DNA of 64,000 nt from Pantoea alfalfae (GCF_019880205.1 NZ_CP082292.1:1736001-1800000), one strand, 5' to 3'; positions 21,307 through 31,717 are shown, counted from the stretch's first letter. A program made the numbers and translations. Notes: a model not told the origin generated them from the sequence alone.

Positions 21307-21945
21307 ATGAAAAACTGGAAAACGAGTGCTGAACAGATTCTGACCACCGGACCTGTCGTGCCGGTCATCGTGGTGAACAAACTGGAACACGCTGTGCCGA
21401 TGGCGAAAGCGCTGGTGGCAGGCGGTGTCAGAGTGCTGGAAGTGACGCTGCGCACGCCCGTAGCGATGGATGCACTGCGTGCGATGATCAAAGAAGTGCC
21501 GGATGCGATCGTCGGGGCAGGAACGGTGATTAATCCGCAGCAGTTACAGGAAGTGACCGATGCCGGTGCGCAGTTTGTTATCAGTCCTGGCGTAACAGAA
21601 TCGCTGCTGAAAGCGGCGGTTGAAGGGCCGGTTCCGTTGATTCCGGGCATCAGCACCGTTTCAGAGTTAATGACCGGTATGGACTATGGTCTGCGCGAGT
21701 TTAAGTTTTTCCCGGCAGAAGCGAATGGCGGCGTGAAAGCGCTGCAGGCGATTGGCGGACCTTTTCCGCAGGTACGTTTCTGTCCGACCGGCGGCATCTC
21801 TCCCGCCAACTACCGTGACTACCTGGCGCTGAAAAGCGTGCTGTGCATCGGCGGCTCCTGGCTGGTACCCAACGACGCCCTGGAAGCGGGCGACTGGGAT
21901 CGCATCACCCGCCTGGCACGCGAAGCTGTCGAAGGCGCGAAGTAA
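21307..21945 (+). CDS. eda: KDPG / KHG aldolase Eda
   Basis: Eda splits 2-keto-3-deoxy-6-phosphogluconate to pyruvate and glyceraldehyde-3-phosphate and also acts on 2-keto-4-hydroxyglutarate. The 212-residue trimer-forming TIM barrel has the proton-shuttling Glu in [13 protein letters not shown] (about residue 45). The Schiff-base lysine is in [12 protein letters not shown] (about 133), and [11 protein letters not shown] forms the phosphate site near 159. In E. coli it is co-transcribed with edd; here it stands alone behind a terminator. It probably serves hexuronate-derived KDPG, in keeping with kdgR at 56.3 kb, or the KHG reaction. Confidence 0.97.
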   Translation: MKNWKTSAEQILTTGPVVPVIVVNKLEHAVPMAKALVAGGVRVLEVTLRTPVAMDALRAMIKEVPDAIVGAGTVINPQQLQEVTDAGAQFVISPGVTESLLKAAVEGPVPLIPGISTVSELMTGMDYGLREFKFFPAEANGGVKALQAIGGPFPQVRFCPTGGISPANYRDYLALKSVLCIGGSWLVPNDALEAGDWDRITRLAREAVEGAK

Positions 21946-21951
21946 GTAATG

Positions 21952-21973
21952 GCGGTGAGCGTCTGCTCACCGC
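21952..21973. terminator. Shared hairpin between convergent eda and purT
   Basis: A perfect 9-bp stem GCGGTGAGC / GCTCACCGC with loop GTCT sits in the 34-base gap between the two convergent stop codons. There is no strong T run on either side, so termination is probable from position more than from composition. Confidence 0.5.
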
Positions 21974-21979
21974 ACAAAT

Positions 21980-23158
21980 TTACCCCTGAACCGTAACCGC
22001 CGCTGCGCTGGCCACTGCACGCGCAATCGCCTGCGTGGTGCTGTCACCGCTGGCCAGCGCAACGCCAAGACGACGCTGCCCGCTGATCTCCGGCTTCCCG
22101 AACAGCCGCAGCTGCAGACCGGCCCCCAGTGCTGCTTCGACATTCACAAACTGCACATTCTGGCTGGTCAGTTGCGGCAGGATAACGGCAGATGCCGATG
22201 GACCATACTGACGAATCCCGCCAATCGGCAGACCCAAGAACGCCCGTACGTGCAGCGCAAACTCTGACAAATCCTGTGAAATCAGCGTCACCATGCCGGT
22301 ATCATGAGGACGAGGTGATACTTCACTGAACACCACCTCATCACCGCAGACAAATAGCTCAACGCCAAACAGGCCATAGCCGCCCAGCGCCTTCACCACC
22401 TGCGCGGCAACATCCTGCGCTCGCTGCAGCGCCAGTTCACTCATCTGCTGTGGCTGCCAGGATTCACGATAATCGCCATCCTCCTGACGGTGACCAATCG
22501 GCGCACAGAAGTGAATCCCGTCGACCGCGCTGATGGTCAGCAGGGTGATCTCAAAATCGAAGTTAACAACGCCTTCGACGATGACGCGACCGGCACCGGC
22601 GCGGCCACCCTGTTGCGCATAATCCCAGGCTTTCTCAAGCTGACTGACGTCGCGGATAAAGCTCTGACCTTTGCCGGATGAACTCATCACCGGCTTTACA
22701 ATGCACGGGAAGCCGATTTCGGTTGTGGCTTCATCAAAACGCGCTTTGCTGTCGGCAAAGCGATAGCTTGAGGTCGGCAACGCCAGCTCTTCAGCCGCAA
22801 GGCGACGAATGCCTTCACGATTCATAGTCAGCTTTGCGGCGCGGGCGGTCGGAACCACGCGCTGGCCCTGCTGCTCCAGCTCAACCAGTGTATCTGTAGC
22901 GATGGCTTCAATTTCCGGCACCACAAAGTCTGGCTTCTCTTCGGCAATCAGCGCAGCCAGCGCTGCGCCATCCAGCATATTAATCACATGACTGCGATGG
23001 GCGACATGCATCGCCGGGGCATCGGCGTAACGATCAACTGCGATGACTTCCACACCCAGACGCTGACACTCCAGCGCCACCTCTTTACCCAGTTCACCTG
23101 AACCCAATAGCATTACGCGCGTCGCCGCCGGACGCAGCGCTGTTCCGAGAGTCGTCAT
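21980..23158 (-). CDS. purT: Formate-dependent GAR transformylase PurT
   Basis: PurT makes formyl-glycinamide ribonucleotide from GAR, formate and ATP, the folate-independent alternative to PurN. The start at [20 protein letters not shown] gives 392 residues, the E. coli length; the open frame continues 11 codons upstream. It is an ATP-grasp enzyme: the N-terminal [19 protein letters not shown] fold, the ATP-binding [16 protein letters not shown] near 150, and [18 protein letters not shown] near 278. A PurR operator lies just upstream. It faces eda, as in E. coli. Confidence 0.97.
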   Translation of the reverse strand: MTTLGTALRPAATRVMLLGSGELGKEVALECQRLGVEVIAVDRYADAPAMHVAHRSHVINMLDGAALAALIAEEKPDFVVPEIEAIATDTLVELEQQGQRVVPTARAAKLTMNREGIRRLAAEELALPTSSYRFADSKARFDEATTEIGFPCIVKPVMSSSGKGQSFIRDVSQLEKAWDYAQQGGRAGAGRVIVEGVVNFDFEITLLTISAVDGIHFCAPIGHRQEDGDYRESWQPQQMSELALQRAQDVAAQVVKALGGYGLFGVELFVCGDEVVFSEVSPRPHDTGMVTLISQDLSEFALHVRAFLGLPIGGIRQYGPSASAVILPQLTSQNVQFVNVEAALGAGLQLRLFGKPEISGQRRLGVALASGDSTTQAIARAVASAAAVTVQG

Positions 23159-23197
23159 ACATTCCTCTAAGCAGTCAAAATTCGCGCGCAAGTATAA

Positions 23198-23213
23198 ACG
23201 AAAACGTTTGCGT
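23198..23213. promoter_or_regulatory. PurR operator upstream of purT
   Basis: The 16-base ACGAAAACGTTTGCGT differs from the PurR consensus ACGCAAACGTTTGCGT at one position. It is 40 bases before the purT start, so purT should be repressed when hypoxanthine or guanine is abundant. Confidence 0.88.
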
Positions 23214-23325
23214 TCTCATCTTTCGTACATACGACACCGCCGTTTGCCGTACTTTTCCCGCTCTGACGTTTCCTGACATCCTTTTGGTCAGGATAGCGGG
23301 CTGACATCTCAAAAAGGAGTGGATG

Positions 23326-23982
23326 ATGAACAACTGGTTGCAACAGATTCAGTCGGTACTGACTAAGAAGGGCGGTGAAAGCAAATCGGGCAGCGGCTTA
23401 AGTGACATGCTGGCGCCGGGTGCGCTGGGCGGTCTGGCCGCAATGCTTGTCTCCAGTAAGTCTTCACGCAAACTGCTGACAAAATATGGCGGTAAAGCGC
23501 TGATTATTGGTGGTGGTGCGACCGCAGGAGCGTTGCTGTGGAACAAATACAAGCAGCGGGTCAGCGAAGCGCACCAGAATGAACCTGACTTTGGCGTGGC
23601 CCAGACGCCAGTCGATCAGCGCGCTGAACGTCTGGTCACGGCGCTGGTGTTTGCCGCTAAAAGTGACGGACACATCGACGATCAGGAGCGGGCAGCTATT
23701 GAGCAGAATATTCATCAGTCCGGTTACGGCCAGGATGCAGAGCAGCTGATTCAGAAAGCGATGAACCGCCCGCTGGATCCGCAGTGGCTGGCCGCCGATG
23801 TGAAAAATGAGGAAGAGGCGCTGGAGCTTTACTTCCTGAGCTGTGCCGCTATTGACGTCGATCACTTTATGGAACGCAGCTATCTCTCCGCGCTGGGCGA
23901 CGCGCTGAAAATTCCTCAGGATGTGCGTGACGGCATCCAGCAGGATCTGGAGGCTGAAAAAGCCCGTCTGCCCGCCGGTTAA
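23326..23982 (+). CDS. yebE: DUF533 inner-membrane protein YebE
   Basis: YebE is a conserved DUF533 (TerB-like) protein of unknown function; in E. coli it belongs to the envelope-stress (Cpx) response. Two adjacent ATGs are possible. The second is favoured because AAGGAG lies 7 bases before it. The 218-residue protein has a glycine-rich hydrophobic segment ([12 protein letters not shown] and [19 protein letters not shown], about 27-70) and a C-terminal helical TerB-like domain ([21 protein letters not shown] onward). The E. coli neighbours yebF and yebG are absent between it and purT. Confidence 0.92.
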   Translation: MNNWLQQIQSVLTKKGGESKSGSGLSDMLAPGALGGLAAMLVSSKSSRKLLTKYGGKALIIGGGATAGALLWNKYKQRVSEAHQNEPDFGVAQTPVDQRAERLVTALVFAAKSDGHIDDQERAAIEQNIHQSGYGQDAEQLIQKAMNRPLDPQWLAADVKNEEEALELYFLSCAAIDVDHFMERSYLSALGDALKIPQDVRDGIQQDLEAEKARLPAG

Positions 23983-24108
23983 TCCTTTCAAACGTCCGCT
24001 GGCAGGTCACAGAACGTGATTCGTCAGCGGCAGCTTCTCTCGTCATACCTGGCTTCCCACGGCTGAAGTGTTACGCTTACAGATCATTACGTTCACGGAG
24101 ACGGATGG

Positions 24109-26172
24109 ATGAAAGCACCCATCGCAAAAAAAATTCCCCATGAGATGACGCTGCATGGTGAGACGCGCGTTGACGACTACTACTGGCTGCGCGACGACAA
24201 ACGCGAAAACAGCGAGGTTCTTGATTACCTGCGTGCCGAAAACAATTACGGCAAAAAAATCATGTCATCGCAGCAGCCGCTGCAGGACCGGGTTTTAAAA
24301 GAGATTATCGATCGACTGCCGCCGGAAGATCACTCTGTGCCCTATGTGAAAAACGGTTATCGCTATCAGAGCCGCTATCAGAGTGGTAACGAATATCCGG
24401 CTTATTACCGTCAACCGGCAGCAAGCGAGGAGTCTGGCGAGTGGAGCCTGCTGCTGGATGCTAACCAGCGCGCCTCGCACAGCGATTTTTACACGATGGG
24501 CGCGCTGCACATCAGCCCCGATAACCGGGTGATGGCGCTGGCCGAAGATTTCCTGTCGCGACGCCAGTACGGCATCCGGTTCCGCAACCTGGAGAGTGGC
24601 AGCTGGTATCCTGAAGTGCTGAGTAACGCCTCATCCAGCTTCGCCTGGGGCAACGACTCGCGCACGATCTACTATGTGCGGAAACATCCGCAGACGCTGC
24701 TCTCTTATCAGGTGTGGCGACATGAACTGGGGATGCCGCAGTCGGAGGACAAGCTCGTCTACGAAGAGCAGGATGACACTTACCATCTCAGCGTGCACAA
24801 GAGCACCTCTAAGCAGTTCATCATGATTGCGCTCTACAGCACCAACACCAGTGAAATTCAGCTTATCGATGCGAACTTCCCCGATGCGCAGCCACATGTC
24901 TTTCTGCCGCGCCGTCGCGACCATGAATACAGCATCGACCATTACGATCATCAGTTCTTCATTCGCTCAAACCGCGAAGGCAAAAACTTCGGTCTCTACC
25001 GCAGTCGTTATCTGGATGAGTCACGCTGGGAAACACTCATCCCGGCGCGGGAACAGGTGGTGATGGAGGATTTCCAGCTATTCCGCGACTGGCTGGTGGT
25101 TGAGGAGCGCCAGCGCGGTTTAACCAGCCTGCGTCAGATTAACTGGGCCAGCGGCGAAACCAGCGGCATCGCCTTTGACGATCCCACCTATGTGACCTGG
25201 CTGGCCTATAATCCGACGCCGCGTACCAGCAAACTGCGCTACGGCTATTCGTCGATGACCACGCCGACCACGCTGTTTGAACTGGACATGGATACCGGCG
25301 AACGCCGCATCCTGAAGCAGAGCCAGGTTAAAGGCTTCAACGCGGAAGATTACAAAAGTGAGCACCACTGGATTAAAGTCAGCGATGGCACTGAAGTGCC
25401 GGTGTCGCTGGTCTATCACCGCAAACATTATCAGCCCGGTCAGAACCCGATGCTGGTCTATGGCTATGGTGCCTACGGCAGCAGCATGGATGCCGATTTT
25501 AGCGTCAGCCGTCTGAGCCTGCTGGATCGCGGCTTTGTCTATGCGCTGATACAGGTGCGCGGCGGCGGTGAGCTGGGGCAGCAATGGTATGACGGCGGTC
25601 GCCTGCTGAACAAAATGAACAGCTTTACCGACTTTATTGATGTCACGGATGCGCTGGTGGCGCGCGGCATCGGCCACCCGGAACGGCTCTATGCGATGGG
25701 GGGCAGTGCAGGCGGCCTGCTGATGGGTGGCGTGATTAATCTGGCGCCTCAGCGGTTCCACGGCGTCGTGGCGCAGGTGCCGTTTGTGGATGTGGTCACC
25801 ACCATGCTGGATGAGTCAATTCCGCTGACCACGGGTGAATATGACGAGTGGGGTAACCCCAACGATCCGGAATATTACTACTACATCCGCCAGTACAGCC
25901 CCTATGACAACATTGAGGCGAAAACGTATCCCCACCTGCTGGTCACGACCGGCCTGCATGACTCACAGGTGCAGTACTGGGAACCGGCCAAGTGGGTGGC
26001 GAAGCTGAGAGCGATGAAAACCGATAACAACCTACTGCTGCTCTGCACCGATATGGATTCCGGTCACGGCGGGAAGTCGGGGCGTTACAAAGCCTACGAG
26101 GGCATCGCGATGGAGTACACCTTCCTGCTCGGACTGGCACAGGGTACCCTGCCGCCAGCTCAGGACTACTGA
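24109..26172 (+). CDS. ptrB: Oligopeptidase B (protease II)
   Basis: PtrB is a cytoplasmic serine peptidase of the prolyl-oligopeptidase family that cuts small peptides after Lys or Arg. The 687-residue protein has the N-terminal beta-propeller (about 70-400) and a C-terminal alpha/beta hydrolase domain. The nucleophile serine is in [13 protein letters not shown] (near 530), and [21 protein letters not shown] holds the catalytic aspartate (near 620). The catalytic histidine is in SGHGGKSGR (near 650). Its end overlaps the convergent exoX by 7 bases. Confidence 0.96.
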   Translation: MKAPIAKKIPHEMTLHGETRVDDYYWLRDDKRENSEVLDYLRAENNYGKKIMSSQQPLQDRVLKEIIDRLPPEDHSVPYVKNGYRYQSRYQSGNEYPAYYRQPAASEESGEWSLLLDANQRASHSDFYTMGALHISPDNRVMALAEDFLSRRQYGIRFRNLESGSWYPEVLSNASSSFAWGNDSRTIYYVRKHPQTLLSYQVWRHELGMPQSEDKLVYEEQDDTYHLSVHKSTSKQFIMIALYSTNTSEIQLIDANFPDAQPHVFLPRRRDHEYSIDHYDHQFFIRSNREGKNFGLYRSRYLDESRWETLIPAREQVVMEDFQLFRDWLVVEERQRGLTSLRQINWASGETSGIAFDDPTYVTWLAYNPTPRTSKLRYGYSSMTTPTTLFELDMDTGERRILKQSQVKGFNAEDYKSEHHWIKVSDGTEVPVSLVYHRKHYQPGQNPMLVYGYGAYGSSMDADFSVSRLSLLDRGFVYALIQVRGGGELGQQWYDGGRLLNKMNSFTDFIDVTDALVARGIGHPERLYAMGGSAGGLLMGGVINLAPQRFHGVVAQVPFVDVVTTMLDESIPLTTGEYDEWGNPNDPEYYYYIRQYSPYDNIEAKTYPHLLVTTGLHDSQVQYWEPAKWVAKLRAMKTDNNLLLLCTDMDSGHGGKSGRYKAYEGIAMEYTFLLGLAQGTLPPAQDY

Positions 26173-26837
26173 GACTCCGACAGGTACTTATTCAGCGCCT
26201 GCCGTAATGGCGGGCGCAGATCGCTAACATTATTCAGCACCCACTTCAGGTAGCTCGGATCCTTTCTCGCAATCACTGCAATCGCCTGGCCGCGGTATTT
26301 GCCGAACGGCAGAATATCGTCGCGCTGGGCCGCTGGTTGTGAACGCACAATCATCTCGGAGGCCCCCCAGCCGGAGACCTCCATAATGCGAATCAGCAGC
26401 GCCGCTGTGACATAGCAGTCATAGAGTGCGCGGTGGGCATGCAGGTCAGCAGGCGGCGTCACATCCAGCTTCAGCGAATGACGCAGTGCCTGGTTGCCAT
26501 ATTTAATGCCCGGCCAGAGCTGGCGCGCCAGCTGCATGGTGCAGATCCATTCACCGTACATCTCCGGCAGCATCCGGCGATCAAAGCTGGCGTTATGCGC
26601 CACGTAGAAAGCACTGCCGTAATAGCGCGGGATCGCCTCTTCAATCGTCGGTTTACCGGCGACCATCGCTTCGGTGATGCGATGCACCGCCATCGCCTGA
26701 CGGCTGATAGGGCGGTCGGGCAGGGTGAGATCGCTCATCGGATTCACAATCTGACCGTTGACCACATCCACGGACGCGACTTCCACCACGCCGCCCTGCA
26801 GACCGCAGGTTTCGGTATCGATAACGCGAAACATCAT
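26166..26837 (-). CDS. exoX: Exodeoxyribonuclease X
   Basis: ExoX is a 3'-5' exonuclease of the DnaQ/DEDDh family used in mismatch and recombination repair. The 223-residue protein begins with exo I motif [12 protein letters not shown] (Asp and Glu metal ligands), has exo [15 protein letters not shown] near residue 88 and exo [17 protein letters not shown] near 137. The first ATG overlaps the holE stop as ATGA, which favours it over the second. E. coli yobB, which lies between holE and exoX, is missing. Confidence 0.95.
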   Translation of the reverse strand: MMFRVIDTETCGLQGGVVEVASVDVVNGQIVNPMSDLTLPDRPISRQAMAVHRITEAMVAGKPTIEEAIPRYYGSAFYVAHNASFDRRMLPEMYGEWICTMQLARQLWPGIKYGNQALRHSLKLDVTPPADLHAHRALYDCYVTAALLIRIMEVSGWGASEMIVRSQPAAQRDDILPFGKYRGQAIAVIARKDPSYLKWVLNNVSDLRPPLRQALNKYLSESQ

Positions 26838-27067
26838 TGCTTCATCTTCGGTTCATAAGGAAGGCGCGACAGGCTGAGTGACGCCTGGCGGTATTGCATC
26901 AGACGCTGACGAAACCAGTCACGCAGCGCTTCGGGCTGCTCCTGCGCCACCATTTCGGCGACGACCGGCATGTTATAGCGCTCTTTGAACGCCACGCCCG
27001 CTGCCGCCAAATCGACATTGATCTTGTCTTTCTCTTCCTGGGACAGCACGGCAAGGTTATGGCTCAT
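26834..27067 (-). CDS. holE: DNA polymerase III theta subunit HolE
   Basis: Theta binds and stabilises the epsilon proofreading subunit in the polymerase III core. The start was placed at [15 protein letters not shown], giving 77 residues (E. coli 76); the frame is open far upstream but without conservation. The middle [20 protein letters not shown] is close to identical to E. coli HolE, and it ends in [20 protein letters not shown] site lies 5 bases before the ATG. It is coupled to exoX through a 4-base overlap. Confidence 0.96.
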   Translation of the reverse strand: MSHNLAVLSQEEKDKINVDLAAAGVAFKERYNMPVVAEMVAQEQPEALRDWFRQRLMQYRQASLSLSRLPYEPKMKQ

Positions 27068-27217
27068 AATATTCTCCTGACGATAGCCGGCAAAAGTAAT
27101 GTTTTCGGCGGTCTGAATCAAGGATAAGGATCGCATCGCTGGCCTCGACAGTGCAAATGCAGCAGCGTATCCTTTTGCCACGTTTTTCGCCCTGGCGGCG
27201 GTTAAAAGGATGATATT

Positions 27218-27595
27218 ATGCAGAAAAAACCCATTTCCCGCATGGTTATTGCGCTGGCGACAGCAGGACTGATGGCATTCAGCTCGCTGGCCGCCGCGCA
27301 TGCGCATCTCCAGACTTCTATCCCGTCAGCCAAAGCGCAGGTGACGACATCCCCCGATGCGCTGACGCTGAACTTCAGTGAAGATATTGAAGCGGCCTTC
27401 AGCGGCGTTACGTTGCTGGACAGTGAACAGAAGCCGGTCGCGACCGCCAAAGCCCGCGTTGAGTCTGACCAGAAAAATCGCCTGATTGTCGGTCTTCCTC
27501 AGCCGCTGAAAGCGGGGAGTTATCAGGTTAACTGGCATGTGCTGTCAGTGGATGGACATAAAACTGCAGGAAGCTATCGCTTCAGCGTGAAGTAA
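27218..27595 (+). CDS. copC: Periplasmic copper-resistance protein CopC
   Basis: CopC (YobA) is a small periplasmic copper-binding protein. The 125-residue precursor has a signal peptide (1-27, ending SLAAAHA) so that the mature protein starts with HLQTSIP, whose N-terminal His is a known copper ligand in the family. The beta-barrel core shows [20 protein letters not shown] and the copper-site region [21 protein letters not shown] at the C terminus. It is followed 4 bases later by copD, and the pair with yebY repeats the E. coli order. Confidence 0.95.
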   Translation: MQKKPISRMVIALATAGLMAFSSLAAAHAHLQTSIPSAKAQVTTSPDALTLNFSEDIEAAFSGVTLLDSEQKPVATAKARVESDQKNRLIVGLPQPLKAGSYQVNWHVLSVDGHKTAGSYRFSVK

Positions 27596-27599
27596 CCCG

Positions 27600-28475
27600 G
27601 TGAACACCTTCTGGATCCTGCTGCGCGGACTGCATTTCGCTGCCGTGATGCTGCTGACCGGCAGCGCCTGTTACAGCGCGCTGCTGGCACCCAGACGCTA
27701 TCGACTCCTGCTGGCGTTACGGTTAAACCCGCTGGTGAAGGGGAGCGCCTGGCTGGCGCTGCTGAGTGCGCTATTGATGCTGGCCTGTCAGAATGTGCTG
27801 ATGAGCGGCGACAGTACCAATCTGGCCGATACCGACATCTGGCTGGCGGTGCTCGGCACACATTTTGGTGCGGTGTGGCAGTGGGAAATCATTTTCGGCG
27901 TCATGGGCATTTTCGCGCTATTACTGACCGGAAAGCTGCGCCAGCAGGTGTTACTGCTGGCAGGCGTGCTGCAACTGTCCTGCATGGCCCTGATTGGTCA
28001 CGCCGCAATGCGCGATGGAGTGCCCGGTCTGCTTCAGCAGATCAGCCAGGCAATGCATCTGATTGCGGCGGCGTTTTGGGTGGGGGGATTATTGCCCTTG
28101 CTGCTGTTGATGCGCGAGGCGCGCCAGATTGATCGCCGCACCGACGCGATTCGTACCATGATGCGGTTTTCGCGCTACGGTCATCTGGCGGTGGCGTTAA
28201 CGCTGCTGAGCGGCGTGATAAACAGCGTGATGATCTCAGGCTGGCCACTGATGTGGCACGATTCACGCTACATTATATTGTTGCTGTGCAAAATGCTGCT
28301 GGTTGCCCTGATGGTGCTGGTGGCGCTGATTAACCGGTACTGGCTGGTGCCGCGTTTCCGCCTGGCGGGCAGCGGCACGCAGCAAAAATTTATTCGCATG
28401 ACGCAGCTTGAACTGCTGCTGGCGTGTGGAGTGGTTGGGCTGGTGAGCGTATTTGCCTCGCTGTCGCCAGCCTGA
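27600..28475 (+). CDS. copD: Copper homeostasis membrane protein CopD
   Basis: CopD (PcoD/YebZ) is an inner-membrane protein with about eight helices, thought to take copper from CopC into the cell or manage it at the membrane. The 291-residue protein starts with GTG, 4 bases after copC. Conserved features are [24 protein letters not shown] at the start (pattern of CopD) and His in [21 protein letters not shown] (near 150), with [21 protein letters not shown] near 190. The order copC-copD-yebY suggests a single operon. Confidence 0.92.
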   Translation: MNTFWILLRGLHFAAVMLLTGSACYSALLAPRRYRLLLALRLNPLVKGSAWLALLSALLMLACQNVLMSGDSTNLADTDIWLAVLGTHFGAVWQWEIIFGVMGIFALLLTGKLRQQVLLLAGVLQLSCMALIGHAAMRDGVPGLLQQISQAMHLIAAAFWVGGLLPLLLLMREARQIDRRTDAIRTMMRFSRYGHLAVALTLLSGVINSVMISGWPLMWHDSRYIILLLCKMLLVALMVLVALINRYWLVPRFRLAGSGTQQKFIRMTQLELLLACGVVGLVSVFASLSPA

Positions 28476-28503
28476 ATGTGGTTTAAGAGAGAAAAGGGTA
28501 GTT

Positions 28504-28851
28504 ATGTTGCTGAAGAAAGTGATCCCCGCAATCCTGTTGTTATCCGTATGCGGCCAGGCGCTGGCGACACAAATCATTACCGTCAGCCGCTTTGAGATCG
28601 GTAAAGAGAAGTGGCCGTTTAACCGTGAAGAGGTGATGCTGACCTGCGAGAAAGATGGAGCAATGTTTGCCATCAACCCGAGCACACTGATGCAATATCC
28701 GCTGAACGACATCGCCGACCAGCTGTTCAAAAACAAGCAGGTGAAAGCGCAGCCGATCAGCGTGATTCAGGCCGAAGACAAAGCGCATCCGGGCCAGATG
28801 ATGAGCCTGCAGCCGATTATTGAGCGCACCCAGGCGCTGTGCGGTAAATAA
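28504..28851 (+). CDS. yebY: DUF2511 secreted protein YebY
   Basis: YebY is a small periplasmic protein of the DUF2511 family, reported as linked to copper handling with copCD. The start at [20 protein letters not shown] gives 115 residues with a signal peptide cut after ALA (about 21). The mature part has [21 protein letters not shown] and YPLND, and ends [11 protein letters not shown], matching E. coli; two cysteines (in MLTCEK and ALCGK) could form a disulfide. It is 28 bases after copD and upstream of sdsR. Confidence 0.92.
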   Translation: MLLKKVIPAILLLSVCGQALATQIITVSRFEIGKEKWPFNREEVMLTCEKDGAMFAINPSTLMQYPLNDIADQLFKNKQVKAQPISVIQAEDKAHPGQMMSLQPIIERTQALCGK

Positions 28852-28969
28852 ACCTCTCGGGTGCAGCCTCGCGCTGCGCCCAATCTCCGATTTTTTGCCG
28901 TTGCGATCACAAACTGATCCACTTTATGGCCCTGATCCCCGCGTTTGCTGGCATTTCCACCGCGCTGTT

Positions 28970-28980
28970 CTAACCTTAAA
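28970..28980 (+). promoter_or_regulatory. Sigma-S-type -10 element of sdsR
   Basis: CTAACCTTAAA resembles the extended sigma-S -10 (CTATACTTAA) and lies directly before the expected sdsR 5' end. SdsR is a strictly RpoS-dependent RNA in E. coli and Salmonella. Confidence 0.6.
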
Positions 28981-28982
28981 TT

Positions 28983-29082
28983 GCAAGGCGACATCGCCTT
29001 CATAAATGCCAACTTTTAGCGCACGGCTCCCTGAGAGCCATTTCCCTGGACCGAATATAGGAATCGTATTCGGTCTTTTTTT
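28983..29082 (+). ncRNA. sdsR: Small RNA SdsR (RyeB)
   Basis: The 100-base sequence aligns along its whole length with the E. coli/Salmonella RpoS-dependent small RNA SdsR. It has GCAAGGCGA at the 5' end, the single-stranded AATGCCAACTTTTAGCGCAC target-pairing region, a hairpin GGCTC/GAGCC, then TTTCCCTGGACCGAATA. The terminator is the stem GACCGAATA / TATTCGGTC with seven T. SdsR binds Hfq and represses targets such as ompD, tolC and mutS mRNAs. It follows yebY as in E. coli. The antisense RNA RyeA may be encoded opposite, but I saw no independent proof. Confidence 0.95.
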
Positions 29083-29329
29083 GGCTGGAATTTAAAAAAT
29101 TTAATATCTAAATCAACCAGTTAAAACCCATTCTGTTACCTGAATTTCTATTCTGCTGGAATTTTACCCGCCACTTTGTCGCCATTTTTCTTCGCCAGGA
29201 ACGCCAGCGAATTGCATCCTCAGGATGAGCGGGCGCGAAGTGGATGTAATACATAATTATCCGCATCAACGTTATGCTCACGCTTGAACACGGCCGCTTG
29301 CACTCACTGCCATATGTGCTCAAGATCGG
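29083..29329. other. Prophage-remnant border next to sdsR
   Basis: This stretch separates the sdsR terminator from the gpV remnant. Minus-strand translation gives broken fragments such as AKIAQLEVTQGCTLTDLEHI followed by a stop, and a hydrophilic, Arg-rich reading with no start I trust. It is probably decayed phage tail DNA. Confidence 0.4.
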
Positions 29330-29780
29330 TCAGCGTGCAGCCTTGGGTGACTTCCAGCTGCGCAATTTTCGCAGCGTTTTGTATTCCACTTCAGCCAGGT
29401 CGAACAGGATTTTTAACGCCGTCTTGATGGTGGCCGTTTGTTTGCCGGTTTCGGCCAGTAAGCCAGTTCCCGGCTCGTACTCGATCACCGCGCCGTCATG
29501 AAATGACCAGTGCAAAGCATAGGCCGGGGTGTTGTCAGATAAAATATCTGACAGCATAAAGCCGGTATCAATTTCATCGCCCAGACACAGAACAAGAACT
29601 TGTTCGCCCACTGACGGCGCATTCCATGAGCGGGTTTTATCCGCATCGGTGCTCAGCCAGTTGATTGTGTTTTCAGGTAACAACACGGCATAAAGGGCTA
29701 TCAAGATTGAGGGCCGACACGGTTCCGATGCTGGTCACGTTGCGTAGCAGGCGCAAATCTTTAAGATTTGTAAGTTGATG
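29330..29780 (-). pseudogene. Remnant of P2-type phage baseplate assembly protein V
   Basis: Two minus-strand frames together spell a gpV-like protein. The first (upstream) reads LTNLKDLRLLRNVTSIGTV and on to SPLCRVVT before a TGA. The second continues PENTINWLSTDADKTRSWNA, PSVGEQVLVLCLGDEIDTGF, DGAVIEYEPGTGLL. A frameshift separates them at about 29676-29684. The gpV hallmarks are IGTV near the start, SW-x-P-x-VGEQVLVL, and DGAVIEYE. The 3' end is also lost: after AEVEYKT the frame turns into an unrelated tail. No other phage gene is intact here, so this is a decayed prophage fragment. Confidence 0.8.
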
Positions 29781-30085
29781 GGGCTAGAGTGTCCCATCAA
29801 CCAGAGAAAAAAGGGATTTAGCGTTTGTTCATGTATAGCTAAACATCAGAGGAAGTCAGAAAAGAAATAGTACCAAACCTCATCTTAGGTTCAGTAAGTT
29901 TCTGGTGACACTCTCGCTTAACTAGCAGCCCAACAGCAGAGAATAGCCTTTAAGGAACACAATCCTACCTAAAATTGACCTCAATCAACCTCTTCCAACA
30001 TCCTCCCCAAACCCCTCACCATGTTTACCCAACGTATAAAAACTCAGTCGTAACCTGCCCCGGTGATATTCAATCAGGATCTGTT
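29781..30085. other. AT-rich gap between phage remnant and His-rich gene
   Basis: This region is more AT-rich than its surroundings. It holds the right half of a hairpin GTTGATGGG / CCCATCAAC (29774-29782 with 29793-29801) and, near its end, an AGGA site before the next gene. I see no convincing ORF. Confidence 0.4.
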
Positions 30086-30370
30086 ATGTTCTTAAAAAAA
30101 GTTATCCCATGTGTAATTGTAGCGTTAGCGAGTGCCGCAACGTCAGGTTGTGTGATGGCTGATGGTGGTCATCATCGTGGCCCATCTTCTGACTGGCATC
30201 GTCATCATGAAAACCATCATAATGACGCCAGCTGGAGTCAGCACGCCGGACCTGCTTCGCCAGTAAACAATGCTTCTCAGCATATGGGACCACCACCAGC
30301 GCCGGATAGTGCCGCTCAGCATATGGGGCCGCCACCCGCTGACAGTGGCATCCACCGCTGGCACTCTTAA
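30086..30370 (+). CDS. Small His-rich secreted protein with tandem repeats
   Basis: I do not recognise this 94-residue protein. The start was put at MFLKKVIPCVIVALASAATS behind AGGA, giving a signal peptide; CVMADGG follows, so the cysteine at residue 22 could be a lipid site, although the box (TSGC) is imperfect. The mature part is histidine-rich (GGHHRG, WHRHHENHHND, HRWHS) and has two copies of QHMGPPPA about 14 residues apart, plus a degenerate third (SQHAGPASP). That suggests a periplasmic metal-binding or metal-buffering role, which is inference. The first residues resemble those of YebY 1.6 kb upstream (M-x-LKKVIP). Confidence 0.65.
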   Translation: MFLKKVIPCVIVALASAATSGCVMADGGHHRGPSSDWHRHHENHHNDASWSQHAGPASPVNNASQHMGPPPAPDSAAQHMGPPPADSGIHRWHS

Positions 30371-30410
30371 GACGCGTTTGAGCAAATAGTACGAAATCAT
30401 CTGAAGCGAC

Positions 30411-30433
30411 AAGGGGCTTTATTGCCCCTTTTA
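30411..30433 (+). terminator. Terminator after His-rich gene
   Basis: The stem AAGGGGC / GCCCCTT with loop TTTATT and a short T tail lies 40 bases after the stop codon. Confidence 0.75.
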
Positions 30434-30498
30434 ACGGGCAATCTTTACCTGACTAAAATCGTACCGTAAGCGCGCTTTATTTGTCCCCGACAGAAAAC

Positions 30499-30615
30499 TC
30501 AAGCCTGACGAAGCGTTGCCGCTAAACACAATCCCGCGGCTTCACCTAAAAAACCGACCCCACTCGCAAAAGCCACAACAACTCCCGCAGCAAGCACCCA
30601 AAGCTTACCTGTCAT
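30499..30615 (-). CDS. Possible 38-residue single-helix membrane peptide
   Basis: A minus-strand frame from ATG-ACA-GGT encodes [20 protein letters not shown] and continues [18 protein letters not shown] before TGA. Residues 4-18 and 20-33 are hydrophobic, so the product would be a membrane peptide. The ribosome site is weak and it lies alone between two plus-strand genes. It may be real, or a leftover fragment of a longer membrane gene. Confidence 0.25.
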   Translation of the reverse strand: MTGKLWVLAAGVVVAFASGVGFLGEAAGLCLAATLRQA

Positions 30616-30672
30616 CTTGTCATCACCGCGGTTTGGCTTATTCTTAACCTCCAATCAAATGGAGGAACGTTT

Positions 30673-31695
30673 ATGAAAGCGGCAATTGCTAATAGTGAAC
30701 ACCAGGTTGAAGTGGTTGAGAAGACGCTACGTCCTCTCAAAACCGGCGAAGCGCGGCTCAGGATGGAATGCTGTGGTGTATGCCATACCGATTTACATGT
30801 GAAGAACGGTGATTTTGGTGATAAGACCGGTGTAACGCTGGGTCATGAAGGGATCGGTATCGTTGAGGAAGTCGCGCCGGATGTCACCTCGCTCAAGCCG
30901 GGCGATCGCGCCAGCGTCGCCTGGTTCTTCAAGGGCTGCGGACACTGTGAATACTGTAACTCCGGTAATGAAACGCTCTGCAGGGACGTCATCAATGCCG
31001 GTTTTACCGCCGATGGCGGCATGGCTGAAGAGTGTATCGTCGTTGCTGACTACTCGGTCAAAGTTCCCGACGGACTTGATCCCTTTGCCGCCAGTAGCGT
31101 TACCTGTGCCGGTGTCACTACCTACAAAGCGGTAAAAGTATCAGAGGTCAAACCGGGACAGTGGCTGGCGATTTATGGCCTTGGTGGGCTGGGTAATCTC
31201 GCTCTGCAGTATGCGAAAAACGTCTTCAACGCCAAAGTGATTGCGATTGATGTCAGTGATGGACAGCTGGCGCTGGCGAAAGAGATGGGAGCCGATCTGG
31301 TCGTTAACTCTGCCAGCGAAGATGCGGCACGCTTTATTCAGGAGAAGACCGGTGGGGCACATGCTGCTGTGGTCACAGCCGTCGCCAAAGCGGCCTTTAA
31401 TTCAGCGGTGGACGCGGTCAGAGCCGGAGGTCGGGTCGTAGCAGTCGGACTGCCGCCGGAAGCAATGAGCCTGAATATCCCGCGACTGGTGCTTGATGGC
31501 ATCCAGGTGGTGGGATCGCTGGTCGGAACGCGCAACGATCTGGCGGAAGCTTTCCAGTTTGCGGCAGAAGGCAAGGTGGTGCCGAAAGTGACCAAAAGGA
31601 AGATTGGTGAGGTCAATGCCATCTTCGATGAGATGATTCACGGCAAAATCCGCGGCAGGATGGTTATCGACTTTACCGGTCAGCCTGCCAGTTAG
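30673..31695 (+). CDS. adhP: Propanol-preferring alcohol dehydrogenase AdhP
   Basis: AdhP is a zinc- and NAD-dependent medium-chain dehydrogenase oxidising ethanol and propanol. The 340-residue protein closely follows E. coli AdhP (336). Catalytic zinc ligands appear in [10 protein letters not shown] (Cys near 37) and GHEGIG (His near 58). Structural zinc cysteines are in [16 protein letters not shown] (near 89-103). The NAD-binding [14 protein letters not shown] lies near 173. A GGAGG site precedes the ATG. The gene is in the accessory block; in E. coli adhP is elsewhere. Confidence 0.95.
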   Translation: MKAAIANSEHQVEVVEKTLRPLKTGEARLRMECCGVCHTDLHVKNGDFGDKTGVTLGHEGIGIVEEVAPDVTSLKPGDRASVAWFFKGCGHCEYCNSGNETLCRDVINAGFTADGGMAEECIVVADYSVKVPDGLDPFAASSVTCAGVTTYKAVKVSEVKPGQWLAIYGLGGLGNLALQYAKNVFNAKVIAIDVSDGQLALAKEMGADLVVNSASEDAARFIQEKTGGAHAAVVTAVAKAAFNSAVDAVRAGGRVVAVGLPPEAMSLNIPRLVLDGIQVVGSLVGTRNDLAEAFQFAAEGKVVPKVTKRKIGEVNAIFDEMIHGKIRGRMVIDFTGQPAS

Positions 31696-31717
31696 AACCC
31701 AACTGAGCGTTACTAAG

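Noticed and set aside
29774..29801. Hairpin GTTGATGGG/CCCATCAAC as terminator or attachment site
   Set aside because: No T run on either strand and no second copy in the window, so neither role can be supported.
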